Assembly: GCA_021846065.1 (NCBI GenBank)
Contig: JAJZCP010000096.1
Location: 1-6,425, forward strand
Length of the DNA stretch: 6,425 nucleotides
Direction of reading: 5' to 3'
Source of the DNA: Acidobacteriota bacterium
GTDB lineage: Bacteria; Acidobacteriota; Terriglobia; Terriglobales; Acidobacteriaceae
The translations under genes and the position numbers were made by a program. The notes beneath the pieces were generated by a model that saw only the letters and a program-made list of their open reading frames with translations, was not told the DNA's origin and ran no database searches. Positions 5,830 to 6,425 of this stretch are shown here, piece after piece; within the stretch, counting starts at the first letter, position 1, and every line of letters begins with the position of its first letter.

Positions 5830-6425
5830 GCAACTTTCGTTCCTGCTGACGGCTGTGCTGATGCTGCAACCGGGGATGCAGGCGCAGCAGGAGATGGCTC
5901 CGCTGCCGCCTGCTCCGCAGGGCCAGGCGATCAGCCAGGCTCTGCAGAACGCGCAGGCCCAGGCCGAACAGGCAGCCACCACCTTTGACGCCGCTTCGGA
6001 GAAGCGAGCCTCGCAGGTGAACGGTCCGCTGGGCAAGACGTTGACGCGGAAACAGGCCGAGCAGCTTGCCATCCAGAACAATCCGCGCATCAGCCAGTAC
6101 AAGCTGCTGGCGCTGGCGCAGAACCAGGTTGTGCGTGAGTCGCGTTCGGCGCTGTTGCCGACGCTGGCGGTGAATGCGACGGGCGTGGCGGCCGAGCAGG
6201 CCTCGCGCATCTCGTCGGGCACGCTGGACTCCTCGCGCATGTTGAACCACATGGGCGCGGGCGTGCAACTGACGCAGTTGATCTATGACTTCGGGCATAC
6301 GAACAACCTGGTGGCGACCTCCGCACTGCAAGCCAAGGCAGCTTCTTCGACGTCCATCGCGACGCTGGATGAGATTGTGTTGACGACGGATGTGGCGTTT
6401 TATAACACGCTGGAGGCGCAATCTC
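5822..6425 (+). CDS. TolC-family outer-membrane efflux protein (N-terminal part, cut by window edge)
   Basis: The visible 201 residues are the start of a protein that usually has about 450-500. It would form the trimeric outer-membrane exit duct of the pump encoded upstream. A signal peptide covers about residues 1-21 (MTKQLSFLLTAVLML..., likely cleaved after GMQA). A polar Gln/Ala-rich segment (about 22-68) precedes the first outer-membrane efflux protein helix, TLTRKQAEQLAIQNNPRI (73-90), which is the usual family opening. LTQLIYDFGHTNN at about 150-162 matches the conserved family motif around the end of the first beta-strand pair, where a D-F/W-G triplet is typical. The gene overlaps the permease by 8 nt (ATG at 5822, permease TAA at 5827-5829), which implies translational coupling. 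The Gln/Ala-rich leader of roughly 45 residues is somewhat long. The C-terminal repeat of the fold lies outside the window. Confidence 0.94.
   Translation, partial: MTKQLSFLLTAVLMLQPGMQAQQEMAPLPPAPQGQAISQALQNAQAQAEQAATTFDAASEKRASQVNGPLGKTLTRKQAEQLAIQNNPRISQYKLLALAQNQVVRESRSALLPTLAVNATGVAAEQASRISSGTLDSSRMLNHMGAGVQLTQLIYDFGHTNNLVATSALQAKAASSTSIATLDEIVLTTDVAFYNTLEAQS

Overview
The window reads as chromosomal DNA of a fairly high-GC Gram-negative bacterium. The gene order (small membrane protein, RND adaptor, RND permease, TolC-type outer-membrane protein) and the short TTC-loop palindromes upstream resemble what I know from Acidobacteriota, class Terriglobia (the Granulicella/Edaphobacter/Terriglobus kind). 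That placement is an inference from style, not from a marker gene.

Layout. Bases 1-54 may be the last 17 codons of a gene entering from the left. Bases 55-739 hold no convincing gene. The first half of this stretch (83-377) is a repeat array: five short palindromic units, three of TTC-loop type inside two of TGT-loop type, separated by A/G/C-rich hexamer tracts, with an almost perfect 80-bp tandem duplication (161-320) and one tract matching the G-quadruplex rule. Bases 740-1213 probably encode a 157-residue single-pass membrane protein of unknown function whose middle is made of 15-bp tandem repeats. A 137-bp gap follows, containing a second 15-bp direct-repeat array just upstream of the efflux genes.

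Bases 1351 to the right edge form a tight operon for a tripartite efflux pump: a periplasmic adaptor anchored in the inner membrane (1351-2595), an RND permease starting at the next base (2596-5829), and a TolC-family outer-membrane channel overlapping it by 8 nt and cut by the window edge (5822-6425). Together they would form an inner membrane-periplasm-outer membrane conduit. No regulator gene is visible and the substrate cannot be deduced.

The most unusual points are: (i) the two 15-bp repeat arrays, one inside the small gene and one before the pump operon, appear to be related to each other in opposite orientation; (ii) the permease lacks several residues of the classical AcrB proton relay (one Asp instead of two in TM4, no Lys in TM10); (iii) it has a His/Glu-rich central cytoplasmic loop; and (iv) the upstream palindrome array shows recent tandem duplication. 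The efflux operon itself is an ordinary system. I see no convincing new multi-gene system here.
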